Counted from the stretch's first letter, positions 7,255 to 14,886 are shown. The stretch: 15,083 bases of DNA from an uncultured Bacilli bacterium (GCA_934215405.1 CAKPZU010000047.1:1-15083); one strand, 5' to 3'. Notes: generated from the letters alone by a model not told the origin. A program made the numbers and translations.

Positions 7255-7470
7255 ATGGAATATACTACATCAGCTAAATTGTCTAAACTTTGAGGAATAT
7301 CTCCAAGACAAATTAGTAAATTATGTGCTTTTGGAAAAATAAATGGTGTTATAAAAGTTGGCAAAACATGGAATATACCTATAGATGCAAAAAGGCCACA
7401 AGATGGTCGCGTTACCTCAAAGAAATATTTTGATTGGAGAGTAAAATATGAACATAAAATGGACAAATGA
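7255..7470 (+). pseudogene. Small helix-turn-helix protein with in-frame TGA at a conserved Trp position
   Basis: Reading from ATG 7255 gives 71 codons plus a terminal TGA, with an internal TGA at 7291-7293 (codon 13). The product, with X for that codon, is MEYTTSAKLSKL-X-GISPRQISKLC followed by FGKINGVIKVGKTWNIP and a basic tail. This matches small MerR-like/excisionase-like HTH proteins whose core reads WGIS-R-V--LC-xGxIxGA-KxGxxWxIP, so X should be Trp and TGG to TGA is a single change. SD GGTGAT and a promoter are intact, and the end overlaps the AlbA_2 gene (starting 7448) by 23 bp, suggesting coupling. With code 11 it would make only 12 residues. Such HTH proteins often precede AlbA_2 or Fic-type genes. 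It is called a pseudogene, or a sequencing error. Confidence 0.75.
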
Positions 7471-7972
7471 ATTATTTAATACAAAAGATGAAGATTTTTA
7501 TTATGATAGAAAAAGCATTAATGTTAAGCCAAAAGATTTGGCTAGAACTATCATTGCCTTTGCTAATGCTGAGGGCGGAACAATCGCAATTGGCGTTGAA
7601 GATAATAAAACAATTACTAGAATTGATGGCCATATAAAACAAGTCAATGACTTTAGATATGCTCCAATAAATCTATGCCATCCATCAATTAACTGCCGTT
7701 TTGAAGAAATTAAGGTAACGGATGTTAAAGGAGAAAATAACCATGTTTTATTAATTCATGTACCAATGAGCAGCAAAGTACACGAGGATACTTCAGGAGA
7801 TGCATTTTGTAGAGTTGGTGATAAAAGTGTTAGAATGTCTTTTACTGAAAGATTAACATTGGCTTATGCTAGAGGTGAGCAAATATATGAAATATCTCCT
7901 GTTTTTGGCTCAAGTATTGATGATATCGACAAAAATTTAGTAAAAAGAATATATGAAAAGAATAGGATATAA
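7448..7972 (+). CDS. AlbA_2-domain ATP-binding regulator, N-terminal part (split by frameshift)
   Basis: These 174 codons hold the AlbA_2 (Schlafen-like, divergent AAA_4) domain: D-RKS near residues 20-23, then LARTIIAFANAEGGTIAIGVED (19 residues around 31-52), typical of this putative nucleic-acid-binding fold, and FCRVGDKSVRMS near 122-133. SD GGAG lies 8 nt before the ATG at 7448. The frame ends at TAA 7970-7972, exactly where the family continues; the missing half follows in another frame (7953-8891). Deleting one A from the A4 run at 7956-7959 would rejoin them as ...RIYERIGYNMSFEDY, so the intact protein would be about 478 residues. It is probably a transcriptional regulator or a defence-associated protein. 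A free N-terminal fragment is possible but unlikely to be the design. Confidence 0.85.
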   Translation: MNIKWTNELFNTKDEDFYYDRKSINVKPKDLARTIIAFANAEGGTIAIGVEDNKTITRIDGHIKQVNDFRYAPINLCHPSINCRFEEIKVTDVKGENNHVLLIHVPMSSKVHEDTSGDAFCRVGDKSVRMSFTERLTLAYARGEQIYEISPVFGSSIDDIDKNLVKRIYEKNRI

Positions 7973-8891
7973 CATGTCATTTGAAGATTATGTTAGTGAA
8001 AATGACTTTGTTGTAAATAAAAGAGGAGAGCTTAGTGTAAAGGCTATTTTACTATTTGGTAAGAATCCACAAAAGTTTTTTGGTAGGGCAAGAATTAGAT
8101 TTATTAGATTTGAGGGCAAAGAAGAATTAACTGGTGTTCATATGAATGTTATTAAGGACGAAGAGTTTAATGGAAGGCTATTAGATCAACTAAATGATGC
8201 AATTGCATTTGTTAGGACACAAATAAAAGAAATAACATTTTTAGGAAAAGATGGAAAATTTGTTACAATTCCTGAATATCCAGAATTTTGCTGGAAAGAA
8301 TTAATAGTAAATGCTGTGACTCATAGGGATTATTCAATAAATGGAACTGACATTCAAATCAAGATGTTTGATGATAGGTTAACAGTAGAAAGTCCAGGTA
8401 TATTTGCTGGCAATGTCACAGAAAAAAATATAAAGAACACACATTTTTCAAGAAATAAAGCAATAGCTGCTTATAGGAAAGAATACAAATTTGTAAAAGA
8501 ATTTGGAGAGGGTGTTAAACGTATATATAAAGAAATGAGCGATGCAAAACTTGCAGATCCGATATTTAAAAAGCAAGATTTTATGACTATAGCAACAATT
8601 AAAAATCAACCATTGGATTCCAATGATTATTATGCTGAACCCCAAAATGAACTCCAAAATGAACCCCAAAATGAACCCCAAAATGAACCCCAAAATGAAC
8701 CTCAAAAATTTTTAGTAAATGAAGACGAGGAAAAGATAATTAGCATAATAAAAAATAATCCTATTGTTACAAAAAAAGAACTTGCAAATAAAATTGGAAA
8801 ATCATTAAGTACTATTAAGAGAATTTTATCATCAAGTAAGAGAATAAAATATGTTGGAACTTCAAAAAATGGCCATTGGGAAATTGATTAA
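7953..8891 (+). CDS. AlbA_2-domain ATP-binding regulator, C-terminal part (HATPase_c_4 and winged helix)
   Basis: This carries the rest of the same protein. MSFEDYV starts the linker region; ELIVNAVTHRDYS, DDRLTVESPG, SRNKAIA and EFGEGVKRIYKEM are the conserved blocks of the HATPase_c_4 domain. A spacer of tetrapeptides EPQN follows (nt 8637-8708), then a winged helix (EEKIISIIKNNPIVTKKELANKIG...STIKRIL) ending in HWEID. The ATG at 7953 has no SD and overlaps the upstream frame by 20 bp, so it is best read as a frameshifted continuation, not a separate gene. If intact, it would combine an AlbA_2 head, an ATP-binding module and a DNA-binding tail. No target genes are visible beyond its own neighbours. 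Confidence 0.85.
   Translation: MKRIGYNMSFEDYVSENDFVVNKRGELSVKAILLFGKNPQKFFGRARIRFIRFEGKEELTGVHMNVIKDEEFNGRLLDQLNDAIAFVRTQIKEITFLGKDGKFVTIPEYPEFCWKELIVNAVTHRDYSINGTDIQIKMFDDRLTVESPGIFAGNVTEKNIKNTHFSRNKAIAAYRKEYKFVKEFGEGVKRIYKEMSDAKLADPIFKKQDFMTIATIKNQPLDSNDYYAEPQNELQNEPQNEPQNEPQNEPQKFLVNEDEEKIISIIKNNPIVTKKELANKIGKSLSTIKRILSSSKRIKYVGTSKNGHWEID
8637..8708 (+). repeat. 12-bp tandem repeat (six units) coding an EPQN linker
   Basis: Unit GAACCCCAAAAT repeated from 8637: copies 1, 3, 4 and 5 are identical, copy 2 has a CCC to CTC change (Leu), and copy 6 is degenerate. It encodes E-(P/L)-Q-N units in a flexible linker between the ATP-binding and winged-helix domains. Unit length is a multiple of 3, so copy-number change would keep the frame. 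Similar Q-N-rich linkers are known in this protein family. Confidence 0.9.
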
Positions 8892-8972
8892 CAAAATTCA
8901 CATACAATAAAGATCAAGTAATTTTTATTTATATAATTTATTGCAAGCATTGTATTAAAAATTATTCAGAAC

Positions 8973-8987
8973 AATTTGATTCAAATT
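8973..8987. promoter_or_regulatory. Short inverted repeat before the ATPase gene
   Basis: AATTTG (8973-8978) and CAAATT (8982-8987) flank a 3-nt centre, 33 bp before the start at 9020, in the 128-bp gap after the AlbA_2 gene. TTGCAA at 8941-8946 with TATTCA at 8963-8968 is a weak promoter candidate just upstream, so the repeat could be an operator. The evidence is weak. Confidence 0.25.
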
Positions 8988-9019
8988 AAACTGAATAAAA
9001 ATGAAAGGAATGTCAATAT

Positions 9020-10435
9020 ATGTTTATAGGAAGAGAAAATGAACTAAGTTCATTAAAAGAATTGTATGATAAAGATGGCCTTAGTATGATGATAATATAT
9101 GGACGAAAACATATAGGAAAAACAACCTTAATAGCTAAATTTATTGAAGATAAAAAAGCAATTTTCTATACTGCTTCAAAGGTTGGAAGTGAAAAAAATA
9201 TAGAATTATTTTCTAAGCAGGTTCTTTCTACCTTAATGCCAAGCATTAATAATATAAAGTTTGAATCATTAGAAGCTATTTTTGATTTTATTAACCAGTC
9301 AGTAGGTAATGAAAAAATTGTTTTAGTTATAGATGAATTACCATATTGGGCTGAAAAAGATGAAGCATTACTTTCAGTTTTGCAAAAATACATAGATACA
9401 ATTTGGAATAATAAAAATATAAAAATAATTTTGTGCGGATCCTCATTAAGCTTTATGGAAAATAAGGTATTATGTGAAAAAAGTCCATTATTTGGAAGAC
9501 GAGATTCACAAATAAAGCTTGAAGCTTTTGACTATTTAGATTCTGCTAAATTTGTAGGAAACTACTCATATGAAGATAAAGCAATATGCTATGGCATTAC
9601 TGGTGGAGTAGCCAAATACTTGTCTATGGTTGATGCAAATAAAAGTATTGATGAGAACATTATTAATTTGTTTTTTAAAACAGATGGATATTTATATGAT
9701 GAGGTTAAAAACCTATTAATACAAGAATTTACTGATATTACTTTAGTAAATAATATCATTGAACAAATAGCATCAGGTGAGAATACTGTAAATGCGATTG
9801 CTAATAAGGTAAAAGAAAGAGAATCAACCATACTATATTCTTTAGAAAAATTAATTAGTGTTGGATTAGTTGAAAAAATTAAATGTATAACTGAAGAAAA
9901 TAATAAAAAGAAAACTCAATATGTTTTAAAGGATAATATGTTTAAGTTCTATTATGAATTTATTCCTAAAGCTATAAGCGTTATTGAAATGGGACATGGT
10001 GAAATTTATTATAAAAAAGTTGTAAAACCATTAATTCATTTATTTATGGGACCAGTCTTTGAAAATATGTGTAGATATTATACATTAAAGCATGGAATAC
10101 AAAATGAATTTGGTTCATTTATTACAAATGTTGGCTCATGGTGGGGAAGTGAGCTGATTGTCAATGAATATAACGAAAAGAAAGTTCAATCAGCTGATAT
10201 TGATGTTGTTGGAATTTCACTTCTTGATAAATCATTTATTGTTGGTGAATGTAAATTTAAAAATGAAAAAGTAGATAAAAATGTTTACTTAACGCTTGTT
10301 AGAAGAGCAAAACTAATAAAAACAAATTATAAACTTACAAAATATATTTTATTTTCATTATCAGGATTTACTAGCTATTTTATTGAAAAAAATGATAATG
10401 ATTTGATACTTATTTCATTAGAAATGATGTATTAA
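9020..10435 (+). CDS. ATPase_2 (archaeal-type AAA) protein with C-terminal DUF234/nuclease-like domain
   Basis: A 471-residue cytoplasmic protein opening with FIGRENELSSL, a hallmark of this ATPase family. Walker A is GRKHIGKT (28-35), Walker B IVLVIDE with D105/E106, and a sensor-like CGSSLSFM (139-146). A helix-turn-helix-like stretch lies near 255-285 (NTVNAIANKVKERESTILYSLEKL). The C-terminal DUF234 region (about 310-430) has E348, DID (393-395) and ECK (410-412), arranged like a PD-(D/E)xK nuclease core; catalysis is not proven. SD AAAGGAA lies 9 nt before the start. It follows the AlbA_2 gene on the same strand and ends at the terminator at 10445. Such genes are widespread, often several per genome, with unknown role; mobility or defence has been suggested from context. 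Confidence 0.88.
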   Translation: MFIGRENELSSLKELYDKDGLSMMIIYGRKHIGKTTLIAKFIEDKKAIFYTASKVGSEKNIELFSKQVLSTLMPSINNIKFESLEAIFDFINQSVGNEKIVLVIDELPYWAEKDEALLSVLQKYIDTIWNNKNIKIILCGSSLSFMENKVLCEKSPLFGRRDSQIKLEAFDYLDSAKFVGNYSYEDKAICYGITGGVAKYLSMVDANKSIDENIINLFFKTDGYLYDEVKNLLIQEFTDITLVNNIIEQIASGENTVNAIANKVKERESTILYSLEKLISVGLVEKIKCITEENNKKKTQYVLKDNMFKFYYEFIPKAISVIEMGHGEIYYKKVVKPLIHLFMGPVFENMCRYYTLKHGIQNEFGSFITNVGSWWGSELIVNEYNEKKVQSADIDVVGISLLDKSFIVGECKFKNEKVDKNVYLTLVRRAKLIKTNYKLTKYILFSLSGFTSYFIEKNDNDLILISLEMMY

Positions 10436-10444
10436 TAATTAAAA

Positions 10445-10477
10445 AAGGTATAACTATTGTTACTGTAGCTATACCTT
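10445..10477. terminator. Bidirectional rho-independent terminator
   Basis: AAGGTATA (10445-10452) pairs with TATACCTT (10470-10477); inner CTA/TAG can extend the stem. A six-base A run precedes it and a T-rich run follows, serving both the ATPase gene and the convergent hexosaminidase gene. Confidence 0.8.
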
Positions 10478-10490
10478 GTTTTTATTATAA

Positions 10491-12065
10491 TTATTTTTTA
10501 AAAGCCATTTCGTATTCTATTTCTTTTTTATCTTTTCGATATAAAGATGAAATATGATTGCGATACTTTTCACCACGAGCTAAATAAATATTTTTTGGTG
10601 CTCTAACGATATTATGATATTTATAAAAATCATTACTATCTTCAATTCTATTTACAAAATTCTTAAAGTCATGATTAACCATTGATGTCCAAGAAGCTTC
10701 AGCAAATGCTTGAAGACGTGGATTTGTATTGAACTCTAGCATATTATTATTATCTACCCATTCAGTCCAAATACAGCATTCCATGCCTAAAATATTTTTA
10801 TAAGCCTTTCTATTTAAGTTAGTTAAATGGATGCCTCTATTATATGTCTTTACAAGTGGTAATTCAGCATAAGGATCATTAAAATAGAATTGTGAGCAAG
10901 GAGAATAAATTGTTTTTCTTCCTTCATTTATATAATTAATTCTATTTTCATCCATTTTATAATCCCAATATTGCATAATGATATTTTTATTTGTTGAATC
11001 ATAAATACCATCATGCCACATGATTACTTTTTTATTTGTAGTATTTATTATATGATTTGCCATTTCATTTGAAAAATAAGCTTGAAGCATTTTTGTATCA
11101 GTAAGATTAAGTTCCTTCATTTTTCTTTGGCAGTCCTCACATTTTTCATAATTTTCGTGATTTACCTCATCACCACCAATATGAATATATTTTGAATTCT
11201 TAAATAAGATACATAGCTCATCTAATAGCTTTTTAGCAAATGTATAGGTATTTTCCTTACCAGGGCACATTATTTCTTTAAAGACACCAAAATCACCACG
11301 TACCTCGTTTTGTTTGTTAAAGCAATGTAATTCCTTATAAGCAGCAACAATTGCTGATGTATGACCAGGCATATCAATTTCTGGAACAATATCAACATAA
11401 TGCTCACTTGCGTATTTTATAACTTCCTTTATTTCGTGATAAGAATAGCATCCTTCATAAGGATTATTATCCCAATCATCATTATCTTGTGAATTGATTT
11501 TTGTTTTATTTCTTTTTGAAGCAACATCCTTTAAATTAGGAAAGGTTTTAAAATCAATTCTAAAGCCTTGATCATCTGATAAATGCCAATGGAAGGTATT
11601 AATCTTTAAGCTTGATAGTAAATTAATATATTTTTTTACTTCATCAACTTTAAAGAAATGACGAGAAACATCCATCATAAATGAACGATAAGCGAAGCGT
11701 GGCTTATCATCAATGTAATAAGCTAAAGAAGTGATTTTTTTAACCTTTTTAGTATTAAATAAAGAAAATAACTGTGCAAGCGTTCGACTTGCATAGAAAA
11801 ATCCTCTTTCACTGCTTGCTTCTATATGAGTTACTTCCTTATCCATAAGGATAATGTATTGCTCATTATCAAGTTCTTTATTAAAAATGAATTCAAAATC
11901 ATAGCATGGCTTTGTATCATCAATTATTAATTTGCTTTCAAGCTCATGATTAAATAATAAAACAGCTTTTTCGTATTTTTTTTCAATCATTAACTGATAG
12001 TTTGAAAAACTAATATTTCCTTTTAGCTTTTCAATTGTATTTGGCATTGGAATTAAATTAACCAT
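10491..12065 (-). CDS. Beta-N-acetylhexosaminidase, glycoside hydrolase family 20
   Basis: A 524-residue enzyme removing terminal beta-linked N-acetylhexosamines (GlcNAc/GalNAc) by substrate-assisted catalysis. A GH20b-type N-terminal domain (about 1-120) leads into the catalytic barrel beginning PRFAYRSFMMDVSRHFF (122-138). Conserved blocks are FHWHLSDDQGFR (158-169), VPEIDMPGH (227-235) and HIGGDEV (295-301), where D299-E300 is the catalytic pair. Tryptophans lining the pocket follow (MWHDG, YWDYKMD, IWTEWV). There is no signal peptide or anchor, so it should act in the cytoplasm on imported chitobiose, mucin or peptidoglycan-derived sugars. SD GGAAGGTGAT precedes the ATG at 12065. It diverges from the membrane protein at 12171. 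Length and motifs are normal for the family; the physiological sugar cannot be read from sequence. Confidence 0.95.
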   Translation of the reverse strand: MVNLIPMPNTIEKLKGNISFSNYQLMIEKKYEKAVLLFNHELESKLIIDDTKPCYDFEFIFNKELDNEQYIILMDKEVTHIEASSERGFFYASRTLAQLFSLFNTKKVKKITSLAYYIDDKPRFAYRSFMMDVSRHFFKVDEVKKYINLLSSLKINTFHWHLSDDQGFRIDFKTFPNLKDVASKRNKTKINSQDNDDWDNNPYEGCYSYHEIKEVIKYASEHYVDIVPEIDMPGHTSAIVAAYKELHCFNKQNEVRGDFGVFKEIMCPGKENTYTFAKKLLDELCILFKNSKYIHIGGDEVNHENYEKCEDCQRKMKELNLTDTKMLQAYFSNEMANHIINTTNKKVIMWHDGIYDSTNKNIIMQYWDYKMDENRINYINEGRKTIYSPCSQFYFNDPYAELPLVKTYNRGIHLTNLNRKAYKNILGMECCIWTEWVDNNNMLEFNTNPRLQAFAEASWTSMVNHDFKNFVNRIEDSNDFYKYHNIVRAPKNIYLARGEKYRNHISSLYRKDKKEIEYEMAFKK

Positions 12066-12080
12066 AGTATCACCTTCCTT

Positions 12081-12114
12081 AGTAAATTTTACTTTAAAAT
12101 AAATATAAAGTAAA
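12081..12114. promoter_or_regulatory. AGTAAA/TTTACT repeats in the divergent promoter
   Basis: AGTAAA-T-TTTACT (12081-12093) is a palindrome, and TTTACTTTA (12088-12096) forms a second, 9-bp inverted repeat with TAAAGTAAA (12106-12114). Two overlapping dyads between divergent genes suggest an operator, possibly for a sugar-responsive repressor. No regulator gene is adjacent, so this remains inference. Confidence 0.4.
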
Positions 12115-12127
12115 GAAATAAAAAATA

Positions 12128-12136
12128 TGCTATAAT
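12128..12136 (+). promoter_or_regulatory. Extended -10 promoter of the membrane-protein gene
   Basis: TGCTATAAT (12128-12136) is a perfect extended -10 element with no good -35, 34 bp before the ATG at 12171. The ribosome site AAAGGA is at 12155-12160. Confidence 0.55.
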
Positions 12137-12170
12137 TACTTATATATTTACTTGAAAGGAAAGTTTTAAA

Positions 12171-12731
12171 ATGAAAAAGATTAATTGGATTTTTGTTAAT
12201 ATAATTACATTTGTATTAATTGCTTGCTTGATGTTTTTACCTTTATTTACCTTATATTCACCAATGGGTAATGAAAATCATATTGCCTTTGAAGCAAAAA
12301 CAGTATTTGGCTTTAATTTTTTAGGTGGCTTAAAGATTTATAATCAAAATGGTGAATTAGGAAATGAATACTCAATAGTATTACATTCAAAGCTATTAGG
12401 ATTTGTTCCAGTAATGATGCTTTTATCAATGACTATAATTGATAAAGCAACAAAGGTATCATTAGGTAAGTGTTTGGTTAATTTCTTAGCTAGTGCTGTT
12501 GCTTTAATTTATATGATATTGCTTCCAGTATTTGCTTCAACATTTATTGATAATAGATATTATGAAGCATTGGATTTTAAAATTAAATGGGGCTTTTGGG
12601 TATGTATTGTATTTATTGCAATTACATTTGCATATTATACTTATGCTTTAATTAAAAGTATAAAGGAAATATCAAAAGAAAAGCAAAATGAAGAAGCTTT
12701 AGCAAATAGTGAAGTAAAAACAGAAGAATAG
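12171..12731 (+). CDS. Four-helix membrane protein of unknown function
   Basis: 186 residues. Hydrophobic helices at about 6-28, 73-90, 98-121 and 139-163 are joined by a roughly 45-residue loop after helix 1 (outside, if the N-terminus is inside) and end in a charged cytoplasmic tail rich in Glu and Lys. A short Lys-containing N-terminus and no lipobox indicate helix 1 is an anchor, not a cleaved signal. No family motif is recognised. SD GAAAGGAAA is 10 nt from the ATG and an extended -10 promoter is visible. It stands alone, divergent from the GH20 gene and convergent with the cold-shock gene, ending at the terminator at 12737-12761. Function is unknown. Confidence 0.8.
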   Translation: MKKINWIFVNIITFVLIACLMFLPLFTLYSPMGNENHIAFEAKTVFGFNFLGGLKIYNQNGELGNEYSIVLHSKLLGFVPVMMLLSMTIIDKATKVSLGKCLVNFLASAVALIYMILLPVFASTFIDNRYYEALDFKIKWGFWVCIVFIAITFAYYTYALIKSIKEISKEKQNEEALANSEVKTEE

Positions 12732-12736
12732 AGTAA

Positions 12737-12761
12737 AAAATCCTATCGCCGATAGGATTTT
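12737..12761. terminator. Bidirectional rho-independent terminator
   Basis: AAAATCCTATC (12737-12747), a 3-nt loop, and GATAGGATTTT (12751-12761) form a perfect 11-bp stem flanked by A and T runs. It lies between the convergent membrane-protein and cold-shock genes, 3 bp from the latter's stop codon. Confidence 0.9.
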
Positions 12762-12764
12762 ATC

Positions 12765-12986
12765 TTATTTGTTTAATACTTTACAAACATTTTTAGCTTG
12801 TAAGCCATTTTTAGTTTCAAAGACATTAAATGTTACGTCATCACCAGTATTTAATGTTTTAAAGCCATTTTCCTTTATTTGAGAATAATGAACAAAAATA
12901 TCTGTTGTGTCATTAAATCTGTTAATGAAGCCAAAGCCCTTTGAGGCATTAAACCATTTGACTTTTCCTTTTTCTATTGTTTCCAT
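12765..12986 (-). CDS. csp: Cold-shock domain protein (Csp family)
   Basis: A 73-residue single OB-fold RNA/DNA chaperone covering the whole protein: GKVKWFNASKGFGFI holds RNP1 (KGFGFI), and DIFVHYSQI holds RNP2 (IFVHY). It melts mRNA structure and aids translation, acting in the cytoplasm. The start is METIEKGKV at 12986 because AAAGGAG lies 8 nt upstream; the open frame runs on to 13085 but that part overlaps comFC and lacks cold-shock similarity. It lies 67 bp downstream of comFC on the same strand, so it may be read through from the com operon, though a separate promoter in the AT-rich gap is likely. Size and motifs are normal. Confidence 0.95.
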   Translation of the reverse strand: METIEKGKVKWFNASKGFGFINRFNDTTDIFVHYSQIKENGFKTLNTGDDVTFNVFETKNGLQAKNVCKVLNK

Positions 12987-13053
12987 ATTTTTTACTCCTT
13001 TTTGTAATTCTATTTTAGCTTTTATATAAGAATAATTAAATATAAATCGTCCT

Positions 13054-13698
13054 TTAAAGTTCGACATTTTGTGACGTTTTAGCAATGATTAAGGCTTTAA
13101 TATTTTCTTTTTTAACATGATTCTTAATTAATAAATCAACAATAGTTTTTATAGTTGATCCACTAGTAAAAATATCATCAATAATTAAATATTTCTTATT
13201 AGTAATAATTACATCATCTTTAATTTTTATTATTTTTTTTATATCCTTTCTATTAGCATACTTTTGATCTGATTGCTTATAATTAATGCATTTATAGAAA
13301 AGCTTTTCATATTTCATATTTAGTGTTTTTACTATTTCTTCAATATGATTAAAGCCACGATTTAAATCATCATCCTTATATGATGGTGGAAAAATAATGA
13401 TATAGCTTTTATATTTGGCTTTTATTTGCTTATAGAATTGATATAAGAATACTTCCTTTAGCTTTATATCATAGCAACCCTTATATGTATATATTAATGT
13501 TTTCATAAAGCTATTATATTCATAGAGAAAATGTATTTCTATGTTATTAAAAATTATTGATTTATTAATTATTTTGAATTTATTTAAGCAATTAAAGCAA
13601 ATTTTTTGATTTAATTTAAAAAATGAAAATAAAGATATTTCTTCATTTAAGTTTTTAAAGCATATTAAGCAAATATTTTTATATAGATTGTTAGTCAT
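13054..13698 (-). CDS. comFC: ComFC-like phosphoribosyltransferase-fold competence protein
   Basis: 214 residues. An N-terminal zinc-ribbon has two CxxC pairs (CLICF near residue 10 and CFNC near 35), and a C-terminal phosphoribosyltransferase fold carries the diagnostic YLIIDDIFTSGSTIKTIVDLL (20 of these residues around 170-190), in which DD and TSGST bind PRPP-like ligands in the family. ComFC/GntX homologues are needed for natural transformation, acting with ComFA in DNA uptake or processing; the exact reaction is unclear. The ATG at 13698 lies within the end of comFA (8-bp overlap ATGACTAA), so translation is coupled. It ends 67 bp before the cold-shock gene. Length is typical. Confidence 0.88.
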   Translation of the reverse strand: MTNNLYKNICLICFKNLNEEISLFSFFKLNQKICFNCLNKFKIINKSIIFNNIEIHFLYEYNSFMKTLIYTYKGCYDIKLKEVFLYQFYKQIKAKYKSYIIIFPPSYKDDDLNRGFNHIEEIVKTLNMKYEKLFYKCINYKQSDQKYANRKDIKKIIKIKDDVIITNKKYLIIDDIFTSGSTIKTIVDLLIKNHVKKENIKALIIAKTSQNVEL

Positions 13699-14796
13699 AT
13701 TTCTTATTCTTTTTAATTATTGTTTTAATACAATTAGCAATAGCAGTTGTTTTTTTACTAGCTAAGAAAAATACCTTTCCAGTAGGGGCTTTTATTTTTC
13801 TTCCAACCCTTCCAGCAATTTGTGTTAAACTTGCTTCATCAAATAAAGTATTATCAGCCTCATAGACAATTACTTGTACATCAAAAAAAGTAATTCCTCT
13901 TTCAAGAATTGATGTTGTAATTAGTTTTTTTATTTTTCTTTCTTTAAAGGATACTATATATTTATTTTTATCAATAGATGATGAATAGATAAAAGGAATC
14001 TTTATTTTTTTTGCAAGCTTTTTACCAATAGCAATTGTTGGAACAAAAATTAATAACTGCTTGTTTTTAACTTCATTAATTGTTTCGTTTAACACTTTGA
14101 TTTTATTAAAGAAAAAATATTTAATAAATTTAGGGACTGGTAAATCATAATTATGAAATCTTCTATTTACACAAACAATATTTTTACATCTTTTAGTAAA
14201 GTATGATGTTATTGTAGCAGATAAATAAATGATAGCTCCTTTTACACTATCATTTAAAAATGTTTCTAAAAAATCATTTTTATAATAAGGAAAAGCATCA
14301 GCCTCATCAAGTATTAATAAATCAAAATATTGCTTATATCTAAAAAGCTGATGAGTTGTTAAAACACTTAGCTGGCCGTTTAAGGATGATGTATGCCCTC
14401 CATATACTAAAGACATTAAAACATTAGGATAGACTTCCTTTAAACGAGAATGTATTTCAATACAAACATCCTTCCTTGGACAAGTAAAAGCTACCTTTAG
14501 CCCTTGATTTATATAATATTGAATAGAAGCAAAAACTAATTCAGTTTTACCAGCACCACATACAGCATTAACAATTACATCCTGTTTGTTTTTAACATAG
14601 TTTAATATTTCATTGCTAGCTTTGTTTTGAACCTTGCTTAATGGATAATCTATTTTGCTTTGAATATTGTTAGCATTAAAAGATTGATTATTTACTTCCT
14701 TGGCCCTATTTAATAATATACATTTTCGACAATATATTTGATCATTTTTAAAAGCAAAATATCTTACATTAGAGTTATGGCATTTCGGACATACAT
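13691..14796 (-). CDS. comFA: ComFA, DNA-uptake helicase (probable one-base frameshift after the start)
   Basis: The superfamily 2 helicase that drives transforming DNA through the membrane. From the N-terminus: a four-Cys zinc finger (CPKC ... CRKC), Walker A VCGAGKTE, DEAD box LDEADAFPYY, SAT motif (YLSATIT), and motif VI QIAGRVGR near the C-terminus. The best start is the ATG at 14796 with SD GAAGGTGAT, but that frame stops after ten codons. One extra base between ATG-TA and TGT (14792-14791) would give M-Y-C-P-K-C and join the long frame. No usable start codon exists upstream of CPKC in the main frame, and the internal ATG at 14416 would lose the zinc finger and Walker A. About 369 residues if restored, shorter than B. 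subtilis ComFA. Overlaps comFC. Confidence 0.87.
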
Positions 14797-14886
14797 TATA
14801 ATCACCTTCTACTTATATATAGCTATTTTGCTTTAAAAAGTGTAAAAAAATCACCATTTTTTTTACATTTAATCAACTTATTATGA

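Noticed and set aside
8448..8705. Minus-strand frame encoding FILGFILGFILGF repeats
   Set aside because: It is the antisense of the EPQN tandem repeat; no ribosome site and no independent support.
8637..8708. CRISPR-like array
   Set aside because: Units are 12 bp, contiguous without spacers, and encode an in-frame linker.
12987..13085. Longer start for the cold-shock protein (33 extra residues)
   Set aside because: The extension overlaps comFC and lacks family similarity; AAAGGAG fits the start at 12986.
13691..14416. comFA starting at the internal ATG 14416
   Set aside because: This would drop the zinc finger and Walker A, which are clearly encoded upstream in the same frame.
352..14796. 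Alternative genetic code with TGA read as Trp
   Set aside because: Intact genes have no internal TGA and use TGG for Trp, and the first ATPase gene ends in TGA overlapping the next ATG. Only the HTH gene has a Trp-site TGA.
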